A DNA stretch of 64,000 nucleotides. Source: Streptomyces sp. LUP47B (GTDB lineage Bacteria; Actinomycetota; Actinomycetes; Streptomycetales; Streptomycetaceae). A program made the translations under genes and the position numbers. The stretch covers positions 818,063 through 882,062 of the forward strand of contig NZ_MJAH01000002.1 of NCBI RefSeq assembly GCF_001746295.1, written 5' to 3'. Below the pieces are notes generated by a model, which was not told the origin of the DNA, made no database searches, and was given only the letters and a program-made list of their open reading frames with translations. Positions 46,939-54,875 of this stretch are shown piece after piece (the first letter of the stretch is position 1; the number at the start of each line of letters is the position of its first letter).

Positions 46939-47904
46939 TCAACTCAGCGTGACCTGACGGTTGGTGAGGCCGCCACGGGCGCGGCGCTCGTCGGCGGTCA
47001 GCGGTGCGTCCGTGGCCAGAGCGCCTGCGAGCCGCTCGGCGAACTCGGCGGCCGGCTTCTCGACATCGTCCGCGGTGACCCCGCTCGGCAGGTCCCAGAC
47101 CGGCACGGTGAGGCCGTGGGCGCGGAAGGAACCGACGAGCCGGGTGCCCTCGCCGAGGCTCGACTTCCCGGCCGCGTGCAGTCGCGCGAGCGCGTCCAGA
47201 AGTTGCTCCTCGGGGTGCGGCATGACCCAGCGCAGGTGGTTCTTGTCCGGCGTCTCGCACCAGTAGGCGGCGTCGACACCGGACAGCCGGACGGTCGGGA
47301 TGGCCGCGGCGTTGGCCCGCTCCAGCGAGGCGGTCACCTCCGGCGTGGCGTTCTCCGCGTCCGGCACCCAGAACTCGAAGCCCTCGTGCACAACTGGCTC
47401 GAACGCGCCTTCGGGGTCGAGCAGATCCTGCAGCCGCGGGCCGTCGGCGGGAGCGCGCCGGCCTTCCACGGGGGTGCCCGGAGCCGCGGTGAGCGCGCGC
47501 TGGAGGGTGTCGGCGAGGTCGCGGCTGATGTCGCCGGACGCGGTGTCGTTCTGCAGGCCGAGCAGCACCGAGCCGTCGTCGCGGCGCAGGGCGGGCCAGG
47601 CCATCGGCAGGACCGTCGCCAGCGTGACCGACGGGACGCCTTCGGGGAGGCCGCTCTTCAGGGTCAGCTCGACCGTGGCGGCGGGGACCAGCTCGCGCAG
47701 GGCCACCCAGTCGCCCTCGCCCGCGAGGCCTTCGAACGGGCGGTGCACCAGCTCGGTCGCGGCCTGTGCGGCGGCCCGGCCGTGGCAGGCCTTGTAGCGG
47801 CGGCCGCTTCCGCACGGGCAGGGTTCGCGGGCGCCGACGACCGGGACCTCCCCGTCCGTGAGCTGCGGGCGCTTGGCCTTCGTCTGGGGTCGCTTCTTGG
47901 CCAT
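46939..47904 (-). CDS. SEC-C motif protein (DUF5926-like)
   Basis: A 321-residue protein. Near the N-terminus is a SEC-C zinc motif (REPCPCGSGRRYKACHG), as at the SecA C-terminus where it binds zinc and SecB or ribosomes. The rest (HRPFEGLAGEGDWVALREL and GDISRDLADTLQRAL among others) is conserved in actinobacteria but of unknown function. The start ATG 47904 follows GGGAGA and a Lys-rich KKRPQTKAKRP segment. The earlier in-frame start lies upstream of that site. Confidence 0.85.
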   Translation of the reverse strand: MAKKRPQTKAKRPQLTDGEVPVVGAREPCPCGSGRRYKACHGRAAAQAATELVHRPFEGLAGEGDWVALRELVPAATVELTLKSGLPEGVPSVTLATVLPMAWPALRRDDGSVLLGLQNDTASGDISRDLADTLQRALTAAPGTPVEGRRAPADGPRLQDLLDPEGAFEPVVHEGFEFWVPDAENATPEVTASLERANAAAIPTVRLSGVDAAYWCETPDKNHLRWVMPHPEEQLLDALARLHAAGKSSLGEGTRLVGSFRAHGLTVPVWDLPSGVTADDVEKPAAEFAERLAGALATDAPLTADERRARGGLTNRQVTLS

Positions 47905-47979
47905 CGTGGCTGTCTCCCGGTTACGGCTCGTCTCGTACGGGCGCGAGCCTAGCCGCTTGCGACTTGGCCGACGGGAGCG

Positions 47980-47988
47980 TGTGGACAA
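47980..47988 (-). other. single DnaA box
   Basis: TGTGGACAA, the reverse of TTGTCCACA, lies in the 124-bp gap between two minus-strand genes. Confidence 0.5.
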
Positions 47989-48028
47989 CCATCGGGGTGT
48001 CCTGCACGGACGCCCGGTCCCGGTCGCC

Positions 48029-48577
48029 TCAGCCGAGATCGTCGAACGCGTCCGAGAAGTCCAGGTCGGGTATCGCCACCGACGGGGCCACGACCCGCGT
48101 GGCGAAGTCGCTCCGCCGGCAGCCGGCGTCCGGATCGTGAACGTCCGAGTGGACGATCACCCAGACCGTGACCTCACCCCGGGCGTCGTCCCTGACACCC
48201 CAGTCGTCGGCCAGCGCGGTGATGATGTTCAGCCCGCGGCCGCCGTGCGCCGTGACCGAGGGCGTGGCCGGAGCCGGGCGGGTGGGCCCGCCGCCGTCCG
48301 TCACCTCGACCGTGAGCCTGCCGCCGGTGTCCACCCGCCAGGCGGCGCGGACGTCACCGTCCCCGGCCAGGGCGTCACCCAGCGGCCGGCCGTGTTTGCA
48401 CGCGTTGCTCAAGAGCTCGGAAAGAATCAGTACGGCGTCGTCGATGACCGATTCCGTCACACCACCCCTGCGCAGCTGTACGCGCATACGGTGTCTCGCT
48501 TCCCCCACGCCCGCAGGGCCATGGGGTACGGCCATGCTCGACGACGTGGGCACCTCCTGTGCCACCACAAACGCCAC
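48029..48577 (-). CDS. RsbW-like ATP-binding regulator (second)
   Basis: A 182-residue GHKL domain protein with LSELLSNACKHG (N-box), VTDGGGPTRP and HGGRGLNIITALADDWG. A C-terminal extension of about 40 residues (DAGCRRSDFATRVV onward) is unusual. GTG 48577 is supported by GGAGG eight bases upstream; a longer frame extends to 48664 without a site. It belongs to the Streptomyces anti-sigma-like kinase family; its target is unknown. Confidence 0.85.
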   Translation of the reverse strand: MAFVVAQEVPTSSSMAVPHGPAGVGEARHRMRVQLRRGGVTESVIDDAVLILSELLSNACKHGRPLGDALAGDGDVRAAWRVDTGGRLTVEVTDGGGPTRPAPATPSVTAHGGRGLNIITALADDWGVRDDARGEVTVWVIVHSDVHDPDAGCRRSDFATRVVAPSVAIPDLDFSDAFDDLG

Positions 48578-48722
48578 CCCCGAGACCTCCTTCGCCCCAC
48601 GCCACGGTGTGGATGCCCCATTGGCCTGTACCGGAAACCGGCCAATCACGTTCCGCCGACGCATTCGTCACCTTCGAACACGCACCGAACGCGCCGGGGC
48701 ACACCCTGTGACGGAGGGGACG

Positions 48723-49550
48723 TCAGCGGCCCAGTCGGTCGAGCACCGCGCGCGGGCGGTTGGTGATGATGGCGTCGACGCCCAGCTCGACGCAGAGGTC
48801 CACGTCCTCGGGCTCGTTCACGGTCCACACGTGCACCTGGTGACCCGCCCGCTTCAGGCGCTCGATGTAGCCGGGGTGGTTGCGCACGATGCGCATCGAG
48901 GGACCCGCGATCCGCACCCCCGCGGGCAGCCGGCCGTCCCGCAGCCGGGGTGAGACGAACTGCAGCAGATAGACCGTCGGAAGGGTCGGCGAGGCGGCAC
49001 GCACGCGATGCAGCGACCGGGCCGAGAAGCTCATGACCCTGATGGGCGACTCGGCGGCCGAGGCGGGGGCGTCCAGGCCGAACCGCTTCAGGAGCACCAG
49101 CAGCCGCTCCTCGACCTGGCCGGCCCAGCGCGTCGGGTGCTTGGTCTCGATGGCCATCTCCACCCGTCGCCCCGCGTCGGCGACGAGTTCGAGCAGCCGC
49201 TCCAGGGTGAGGACGGAGGTGTCCTCCCGGTCCTCGGGCCGGTACACCCAGTCCGGCTCCTCGTCGCGGGTGCGCCAGAACTCCCGGGTCCTGCGGGAGC
49301 CGAAGTCCAGGGCGGCGAGGTCGGAGAGCTCAAGGGCCGAGACCGCTCCGCGGCCGTTGGACGTACGGTTGACCCGTCGGTCGTGGACGCACACGAGATG
49401 ACCGTCGGCCGTGAGGCGAACATCGCATTCGAGGGCGTCCGCACCGTCCTCGATCGCCTTCCGGTACGCGGCGAGAGTGTGCTCGGGAGCGTCTTCCGAG
49501 GCTCCGCGGTGGGCGACGACTTGAATCAGCTGCTGCCGTGCGTGGGTCAC
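48723..49550 (-). CDS. glycerophosphodiester phosphodiesterase
   Basis: A 275-residue GDPD TIM-barrel enzyme hydrolysing glycerophosphodiesters to glycerol-3-phosphate and an alcohol. Catalytic motifs are VAHRGASEDAPEHTLAAY, ALECDVRLTADGHLVCVHD, EMAIETKHP and the C-terminal HVWTVNEPEDVD and GVDAIITNRP. No signal peptide is seen, so it is probably cytosolic. GTG 49550 has no convincing ribosome site; an out-of-frame ATG-ACG-CAG-TGA lies immediately before it. An in-frame GTG about 14 codons upstream is an alternative. Confidence 0.92.
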   Translation of the reverse strand: MTHARQQLIQVVAHRGASEDAPEHTLAAYRKAIEDGADALECDVRLTADGHLVCVHDRRVNRTSNGRGAVSALELSDLAALDFGSRRTREFWRTRDEEPDWVYRPEDREDTSVLTLERLLELVADAGRRVEMAIETKHPTRWAGQVEERLLVLLKRFGLDAPASAAESPIRVMSFSARSLHRVRAASPTLPTVYLLQFVSPRLRDGRLPAGVRIAGPSMRIVRNHPGYIERLKRAGHQVHVWTVNEPEDVDLCVELGVDAIITNRPRAVLDRLGR

Positions 49551-49807
49551 TGCGTCATGGTGCCACCGCCAGGGGGTACGCGTGCGAACGGAGGCATATG
49601 GTTTGCGCCTCATTTGTCTTACATGGCCTATATAAAGAACAACCGGGAACCCACAGGCACCGCTTATGGTGCCCTGACGGCCCGTGGGAAAAGCTGACGG
49701 CATACAAAAGGACATGCACAGCTGACGCACGCCGGACACCGAGCGGCACTGGCCGAGCGTGACCGAGTGCGACCGACAATCGACAGCCGTGACCGAGGAG
49801 AGAAGCT
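49551..49807. other. AT-rich divergent promoter region before htrA
   Basis: A 257-bp gap with a low-GC core (49600-49720, CATATGGTTTGCG, CATGGCCTATATAAAGAAC) that probably carries promoters for both flanking genes. No gene is supported. Confidence 0.5.
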
Positions 49808-51307
49808 GTGAGCACCGAGAACGAGGGCACCGCGGTACCCCCGGCCCCGTCTGCACCCCCCGTGCCGGTGGATGCTCCCGCGGCTTCGACGCCCCACGCC
49901 TCCGAGGCGGGCGCCCCCACCACCCCGATCCCGCCGGCGTCGCCGTACGCCTCGGGCGGCGCCCAGGGGCCGGAACTCGTGCACGCGGGACCGGCTCCGG
50001 CGTACGGCTCGGCGGAGGGTGGGGCTCAGCAGGGCGCTGGCGGCGCGCCGCAGCACCCCGGTCAGGGCCCCGAGAGCTCCTGGCCGCCGCCGCAGGCCCC
50101 GGGCAGTCCGTTGTACGCCGACGGCGGCGCGGGTGGCTCGGGTGGCGGCTGGGGTTCGGGTTACCAGCAGCCCGCGCCGAAGCCGAAGAACGGCCGTGGT
50201 GGTCTCGTCGCCGCGGTCCTGGTGGCGGCGCTCGTCGCCGGCGGCCTGGGCGGCGGTCTCGGCTACACCCTGGCCAAGAACAACGACAACGGCTCCTCGA
50301 CGACCCTCTCCGCCTCCGACAGCGGCGGCAGCGTCAAGCGGGACGCCGGCACCGTGGCGGGCGTGGCGCAGAAGGCCCTGCCCAGCACGGTCACCATCGA
50401 GGCCGAGTCCACCAGCGGCGAGGGCGGCACCGGCACCGGATTCGTCTTCGACACCCAGGGCCACATCGTCACCAACAACCACGTGGTGGCCGACGCGGTC
50501 GACGGCGGCAAACTGACCGCCACCTTCCCGAACGGCAAGAAGTACGACGCAGAGGTGGTCGGCCACGCTCAGGGCTACGACGTGGCGGTCATCAAGCTCA
50601 AGAGCGCGCCGAGTGACCTCAAGCCGCTCACCCTGGGCAACTCCGACCAGGTGGCGGTCGGCGACTCCACGATCGCGATCGGCGCCCCCTTCGGTCTGTC
50701 GAACACCGTCACGACGGGCATCATCAGCGCGAAGGACCGCCCGGTGGCGTCGAGCGACGGCAGCGGCAGCAACGCCTCCTACATGAGCGCGTTGCAGACG
50801 GACGCGTCCATCAACCCGGGCAACTCGGGAGGCCCCCTCCTCGACGCGCAGGGCAATGTGATCGGCATCAACTCCGCGATCCAGTCCACCAGCGGCGGCG
50901 GCCTCGGCGGCACCAGCCAGTCCGGCTCGATCGGCCTCGGTTTCGCCATCCCGATCAACCAGGCCAAGTACGTCGCCCAGCAGCTGATCCAGACCGGCAA
51001 GCCGGTCTACGCCAAGATCGGCGCGTCCGTCTCCCTGGAGGACTCCACGGGCGGCGCGAAGATCACCCAGGAGGCCGCCGCCGGCGGCTCCGACCCGGTC
51101 GAGGCGGGCGGCCCCGCCGCCAAGGCCGGCCTCAAGCCCGGTGACGTCATCACCAAGCTGGACGACCACGTGATCGACTCCGGCCCCACGCTGATCGGCG
51201 AGATCTGGACCCACAAGCCCGGCGACAAGGTCAAGATCACCTACGAGCGCGGTGGCAAGACCCACACGGTGGATCTCACCCTGGGCGCCCGCACCGGCGA
51301 CAGCTGA
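49808..51307 (+). CDS. HtrA/DegP-type membrane serine protease with PDZ domain
   Basis: A 499-residue protease. Residues ~1-130 are a Pro/Ala/Gly-rich cytoplasmic region; one membrane helix (LVAAVLVAALVAGGLGGGLGY) anchors it. The trypsin-like domain (~175-385) has the triad in TNNHVVAD (His), DVAVIKL (Asp) and INPGNSGGPLLD (Ser). A PDZ domain (~400-490) ends the protein (AAKAGLKPGDVITKLDD). It degrades or refolds damaged exported proteins. GTG 49808 follows GAGGAGA. A hairpin at 51342 ends the transcript right before tRNA-Ser. Confidence 0.95.
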   Translation: MSTENEGTAVPPAPSAPPVPVDAPAASTPHASEAGAPTTPIPPASPYASGGAQGPELVHAGPAPAYGSAEGGAQQGAGGAPQHPGQGPESSWPPPQAPGSPLYADGGAGGSGGGWGSGYQQPAPKPKNGRGGLVAAVLVAALVAGGLGGGLGYTLAKNNDNGSSTTLSASDSGGSVKRDAGTVAGVAQKALPSTVTIEAESTSGEGGTGTGFVFDTQGHIVTNNHVVADAVDGGKLTATFPNGKKYDAEVVGHAQGYDVAVIKLKSAPSDLKPLTLGNSDQVAVGDSTIAIGAPFGLSNTVTTGIISAKDRPVASSDGSGSNASYMSALQTDASINPGNSGGPLLDAQGNVIGINSAIQSTSGGGLGGTSQSGSIGLGFAIPINQAKYVAQQLIQTGKPVYAKIGASVSLEDSTGGAKITQEAAAGGSDPVEAGGPAAKAGLKPGDVITKLDDHVIDSGPTLIGEIWTHKPGDKVKITYERGGKTHTVDLTLGARTGDS

Positions 51308-51341
51308 CCGGCACGCGCCCGTCCTGACCCGTTACTCTGGT

Positions 51342-51374
51342 CCCCGCGCCGACCGGTCACCGGCCGGCGCGGGG
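51342..51374 (+). terminator. htrA terminator abutting tRNA-Ser
   Basis: CCCCGCGCCG pairs with CGGCGCGGGG; the last two bases of the stem are the first two of the tRNA (51373). Confidence 0.7.
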
Positions 51375-51457
51375 TGGGTTGCCCGAGCGGCCTAAGGGAA
51401 CGGTCTTGAAAACCGTCGTGGCGCGAGTCACCGTGGGTTCAAATCCCACACCCACCG
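51373..51457 (+). tRNA. tRNA-Ser (anticodon UGA)
   Basis: Acceptor GGTGGGT pairs with ACCCACC; the anticodon loop CTTGAAA holds TGA at 51407-51409; the T-loop is GTTCAAATC and the variable arm is long. It reads UCA and related codons. Its 3' half is duplicated 1.1 kb downstream, marking it as an integration target. Confidence 0.95.
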
Positions 51458-51458
51458 C
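51410..51458 (+). repeat. attL: att site, left copy (within tRNA-Ser)
   Basis: A 49-bp sequence from the anticodon-loop end to just past the tRNA 3' end, identical to 52517-52565. Direct repeats of a tRNA 3' half are the hallmark of tyrosine-integrase insertion. Confidence 0.88.
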
Positions 51459-51482
51459 AGCGCAGGTCAGAGACTTGCAGGT

Positions 51483-51520
51483 CAGAAGGGGTGTCACTCT
51501 CCGGAGCGGCACCCCTTCTG
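51483..51520 (+). terminator. tRNA-Ser terminator
   Basis: CAGAAGGGGTG pairs perfectly with CACCCCTTCTG. A similar hairpin (GGAAGGGTG/CACCCTTTCC near 52590-52623) follows the right att copy, so the duplicated unit may once have included the terminator. Confidence 0.8.
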
Positions 51521-51747
51521 GGTACACCCTGTCTCACCCTGGCTCGCCCGTATCTCACCTTTGACCAGTGCGTATGGGCCATCTGTGGGCCAGGATCAGG
51601 CTCATGCCCGGCATGAAGAGCTGTTTCCTGTGTTCGCAACGTGACGGGCTGACGGGCGGCCTCGTGCGGGGCCGTCGAACCCTCCAATTTTCCCGCTCCT
51701 CAGCCACTCGGCCTTTGGCGTCGGTGATCCGATCACATGGCGCGCAA

Positions 51748-51978
51748 TCAGAAGTGGAACTGCGAGAGCCACGTCGTGACGCTGACGTTGCCCGTGTTGC
51801 CCTTGACCTGACCGTTGACGCAGGTCTGACCATGGGCCGGGTTACCGCTGCTGCCGATGTTCACGGAGTTGCCGCAGACGTTCGTAGCGGCTTCCGCAGT
51901 CCCGCCGGTCGCGGCGAGCCCGCCGAACGCCAGCAGAGCGCTCACGCCCGCGACTGCGGCTATGCGCTTGAGCTTCAT
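51748..51978 (-). CDS. small secreted chaplin-like protein
   Basis: A 76-residue protein with a Sec signal (LKRIAAVAGVSALLAFGGLA, cleavage near TAEAA). The mature part has NVCGNSVNIG and GNPAHGQTCVNG, matching the chaplin pattern of two cysteines framing Gly-Asn and Asn-Pro-Ala, but without the strongly hydrophobic runs of true chaplins. Chaplins are cell-surface amyloids that coat aerial hyphae. ATG 51978 is preceded by GAGGAGGGTG. It lies between the two att copies, which is unusual for such a gene. Confidence 0.75.
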   Translation of the reverse strand: MKLKRIAAVAGVSALLAFGGLAATGGTAEAATNVCGNSVNIGSSGNPAHGQTCVNGQVKGNTGNVSVTTWLSQFHF

Positions 51979-52188
51979 GTCACCCTCCTCTCAGGGAGAG
52001 ACGAACCGTTCGCTTCGTGCGACCGAAGCGAACTCACCGCCACTTGGTTGGCGATGCGCCCTTGGGGATGCAGGGCGGGAGGGTGGTTCAACCCCTACTT
52101 CGACGATACGACCCGATGAATCAGGATAAAAGGGGTCTACTCGACGATCGGCTCAGGGTTGTCAATCCGTCCGGCCGCGACGGGCTGG

Positions 52189-52390
52189 TCACCCCTCGTC
52201 CAGCGCGCGGGCAATCAGGCGATTGGACTGCTGCTGGCCGCCCTTGAGGATCTTCGCGTAGAACCGGTACAGCACGGCAATGCTGTGGCCGGCGCGTGCG
52301 GCGACCTCCGCGGGATCCACCCCCGATTTGATCCAGAGCGACACCCCGGCGTGCCGCAGGGAGTACGGCACCCCCGCAAGGTCGGTGCAG
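52189..52390 (-). pseudogene. int: 3' fragment of a tyrosine integrase
   Basis: The reading frame encodes only the catalytic C-terminus: YSLRHAGVSLWIKSG (Arg-His box), RAGHSIAVLYRFYAKIL with the second His and the nucleophile Tyr, then SNRLIARALDEG. Actinomycete integrative-element integrases are about 400 residues, so some 330 are missing. The homology begins abruptly near 52390, next to a hairpin. It ends 126 bases before the right att copy. It can no longer be active. Confidence 0.85.
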
Positions 52391-52400
52391 CGCACCGAAC

Positions 52401-52448
52401 AGCAAGAAGAGCACCCATCGCCGCGTCGGCCCGGGTGCTCCTCTTGCT
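52401..52448. terminator. hairpin at the integrase break point
   Basis: AGCAAGAAGAGCACCC pairs with GGGTGCTCCTCTTGCT with one mismatch. It is immediately next to where integrase homology stops. Confidence 0.65.
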
Positions 52449-52516
52449 GTTGACTAGCCGATTCAGCGTTTCGCCAGCTCAGACACCGTGGGGGACGCCC
52501 ATGCACGACGCTCGTG

Positions 52517-52565
52517 AAACCGTCGTGGCGCGAGTCACCGTGGGTTCAAATCCCACACCCACCGC
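52517..52565 (+). repeat. attR: att site, right copy
   Basis: A 49-bp exact copy of the 3' half of tRNA-Ser(UGA). The 5' half of a tRNA is absent here (sequence before it is CACGACGCTCGTG), so it is not a second tRNA gene. Confidence 0.88.
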
Positions 52566-52661
52566 TGTAGTTCGTAGGTGCTGGTCAGGAAGGGTGTTCC
52601 TCGGTGAGGGGCACCCTTTCCCCATGGGTGGGGCGGGTCGGTACTCGAACGGAGTCGAGGT

Positions 52662-53102
52662 CTACAGCTCGTAGTCCCGGGCCAGTTCCTCCCAGGCGAT
52701 CTCCCGGAGCCCGTCATGCGCGTCGCAACCCGACGGCACGCGTGCGTGGGGCTGGAACCAGATGATCGTGAGGTGGGAGCCGTACAGGATGGGGTCGCGG
52801 GAAGGTGTCAGGGCCGTGGAGCGGAAGACGCCGACGCAGGCCACAGCCGGCAGCATCTCGACCGGGCCGAAGGCGCCCGGGTAGTGGTCGGGGTACTCGT
52901 GCGGGGGTGGTAGCAGGTGCACAGGTGCGGTCGGGTAGTCGTGTTCGGCCGACCGCAGGAGGCCTTTGATCCGCAGCTCGTTGACCGGTCGGCACGGGTA
53001 GCCGTCCAGCATCCCGCCGTACGTCGACGTCAGGCGCAGCTCCCCGAGGTCGACCCTGCGGCCGGAGGTCAGGACGAGCCGGGACAGGGTCATGATCGGC
53101 AC
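52662..53102 (-). CDS. hypothetical protein (146 aa)
   Basis: A soluble protein with RVDLGELRLTSTYGGML, PGAFGPVEMLPAVACVG and HLTIIWFQPHA. GTG 53102 follows GGGAGC; ATG three codons later is possible. No domain is recognised. It lies just outside the right att site and 39 bases after the prim-pol gene on the same strand, so it may be co-transcribed with that gene. Confidence 0.65.
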   Translation of the reverse strand: MPIMTLSRLVLTSGRRVDLGELRLTSTYGGMLDGYPCRPVNELRIKGLLRSAEHDYPTAPVHLLPPPHEYPDHYPGAFGPVEMLPAVACVGVFRSTALTPSRDPILYGSHLTIIWFQPHARVPSGCDAHDGLREIAWEELARDYEL

Positions 53103-53141
53103 TCTGTGGCGCTCCCATGGTGCTGGTGATGCTGTTCCGTT

Positions 53142-54014
53142 CTATGGCCGACGCCCCGACATCCGCGCCGCCGACGCGATCGTCGCTCTTGCCTCCCGTT
53201 CCGTGAGCCCCGTGTTGAGGGCCGCGTCGACCAGGGGGGCGACCAGCGCGGGGCCGATGCCGTTCTCGTAGGCGCGGCAGGCGGCCCAGAAGAGGCGGGT
53301 GTTGCGCTGGCCCTCGTGGGCGGCGAGGACGAACTGGACCAGACCCTGGCCCTGGTCGCCGGCCGAGGGGTGGGTCGCGGGGTGGGTGGGGCGCGGTGGT
53401 GGCAGGAGCAGGCGGAGCAGGGCCGGTGGACAGGCCGCGGGGGCGAGGTGGGCGGTGCCGGGGGCCGTGCCGTAGACGCCGTGGTCGGTGCGGGAGCCGG
53501 GGCCGACGAGGTAGCCGCCGGCGCCCCTGATGTCGATGCCGGGGGCGAGGCGGCCGGCCGAGTTGGGGACGGCGGCGTCGGGCGGGCCGGTGAGCCACAG
53601 GTGGCGGCCGCCGCTCGGGGTCAGGACGACGACCGTGTCAGGGATCGTGAAGAGGTGGCGCAGGGCCAGTTCGCGCAGGGCCGCCGACGAGTCCGTGCCG
53701 GACTTGGTGTCCAGGTCCAGGCCGATCAGATGATGGGGCGGGAGACCACACGCGATGCCGTAGCCGGTCGCCCAGGGGGCCGCCGCGAAGAGCTCGCGGA
53801 TGCGGACGGGGTCGGTCGAGGCGTCGTAGACCCCGTGGCCGAACGCGCCGCACTCGCCGTGGCAGGGCGCGGCCGGGGAGCCGTCGTCGCGGTGGGGGGA
53901 GCGCAGGGCCGGGAGCTTGGTGCGGGACAGGGGGATGACGGCCAGTCCGCGTTCGGCGGCTGACAGGGCGTGTGCGAGGGCCAGCGTCGTGGCCTGCCGG
54001 TCGGTGGTGGCCAT
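53142..54014 (-). CDS. bifunctional DNA primase/polymerase (prim-pol) domain protein
   Basis: A 290-residue protein with the archaeo-eukaryotic prim-pol core: ALSAAERGLAVIPLSRTKLP, CGLPPHHLIGLDLDTKSG (Asp-x-Asp metal site), PSGGRHLWL (catalytic His), and GIDIRGAGGYLVGPGS. In plasmids and actinobacterial integrative elements this domain starts replication, usually with a helicase; here it stands alone. ATG 54014 follows GGAG with very short spacing; an in-frame ATG at 54161 would add 49 residues. It sits just beyond the att-flanked scar and could be cargo or a core gene. Confidence 0.88.
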   Translation of the reverse strand: MATTDRQATTLALAHALSAAERGLAVIPLSRTKLPALRSPHRDDGSPAAPCHGECGAFGHGVYDASTDPVRIRELFAAAPWATGYGIACGLPPHHLIGLDLDTKSGTDSSAALRELALRHLFTIPDTVVVLTPSGGRHLWLTGPPDAAVPNSAGRLAPGIDIRGAGGYLVGPGSRTDHGVYGTAPGTAHLAPAACPPALLRLLLPPPRPTHPATHPSAGDQGQGLVQFVLAAHEGQRNTRLFWAACRAYENGIGPALVAPLVDAALNTGLTEREARATIASAARMSGRRP

Positions 54015-54361
54015 GTCTCCATGTTCGTACGTACGTTCGAAAAAGGGAAGGGGTGGCGAGCGCGACGCGCCGGGGTCCCGGGATTGGCCGGAAAAGTGCC
54101 GGAACGCTTCCCCTGTTGTCCCGCTTGGCGATTGAGCGTCCTTATCGTCCTGGTCTGCCACCTGAAGTCGCGAAAGGGGTTTATCGACTTGCCCTCACGC
54201 TTCAGGGGGAATAACTGCTTCCGCTCTGGTTCGCCGGGGATTCGGTGGGCAACTCTGATCTCGCGACGTCGTGCACAGCACCGGGGTGGTCGGCCAACTT
54301 CCCTGGAAGCACCCTCACTTGACGTACTACCGGTCACAGGCCGGGTTCTGGAGGAAACACC
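54015..54361. other. 347-bp divergent spacer
   Basis: Between the prim-pol gene and a small secreted-protein gene. CGTACGTACG (near 54026) is a short palindrome close to the prim-pol start. TTGACG at about 54319 may be a -35 for the downstream gene. No gene is supported here. Confidence 0.4.
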
Positions 54362-54673
54362 ATGGCAAGCATCCGTCCCGCCCGCGTCATCGCCGCCGTC
54401 TCCGCCCTCCCGCTCGCCGCCGCACTCTTCACCGGCGTCGCGGCGGCGGACAACGGAGGCTTCGCGGACAACGGATCGAACGCGGGTGTCGCGAGCATCG
54501 TGGGCAGCGGTGTCGGGCACGACAACAACGGCAACTCGTCCACCACGCAGCAGAACGCCGTCGGCTCCGGTGTGTCGGCCCAGAGCAACACGGCGCAGGT
54601 CAAGGGGTCCGCGTTCACGGCCGTCAACCAGGGGAACAACAACACATCCGTCACCTTCACCCCGCTGTGGTGA
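54362..54673 (+). CDS. small secreted Asn/Ser/Gly-rich protein
   Basis: A 103-residue protein with a Sec signal (ARVIAAVSALPLAAALFTG) and a mature part rich in Asn, Gly, Ser and Val (DNGSNAGVASIVGSGVG, QNAVGSGVSAQSNTAQVKG, NQGNNNTSVTFTPLW). The alternating small and polar residues resemble surface or amyloid-forming proteins of hyphae, but no cysteines or chaplin motif are present. ATG 54362 follows GGAGG. It appears monocistronic. Confidence 0.78.
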   Translation: MASIRPARVIAAVSALPLAAALFTGVAAADNGGFADNGSNAGVASIVGSGVGHDNNGNSSTTQQNAVGSGVSAQSNTAQVKGSAFTAVNQGNNNTSVTFTPLW

Positions 54674-54875
54674 TCCGGGAGGGCTGACCGGCCCTCGGCG
54701 GGGGGCGCTTCACGGGGGTGGGCTTGACGGGGTGGGCTTCACGGGGTGGGACACGTCCGCGCGGCGGTGCTTCGGCACCGCCGCGCAGGCGTGTTCGCGT
54801 GCGCGGCGACAGCCTTGACACCGCACCGGATCTGACGGACAGTCAGGAAATCTTGCGGACAAGGAGGTTGCCGTC

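Noticed and set aside
52517..52565. A second tRNA-Ser gene
   Set aside because: Only the 3' half is present; the acceptor 5' strand, D-arm and anticodon are missing, so it is an att copy.
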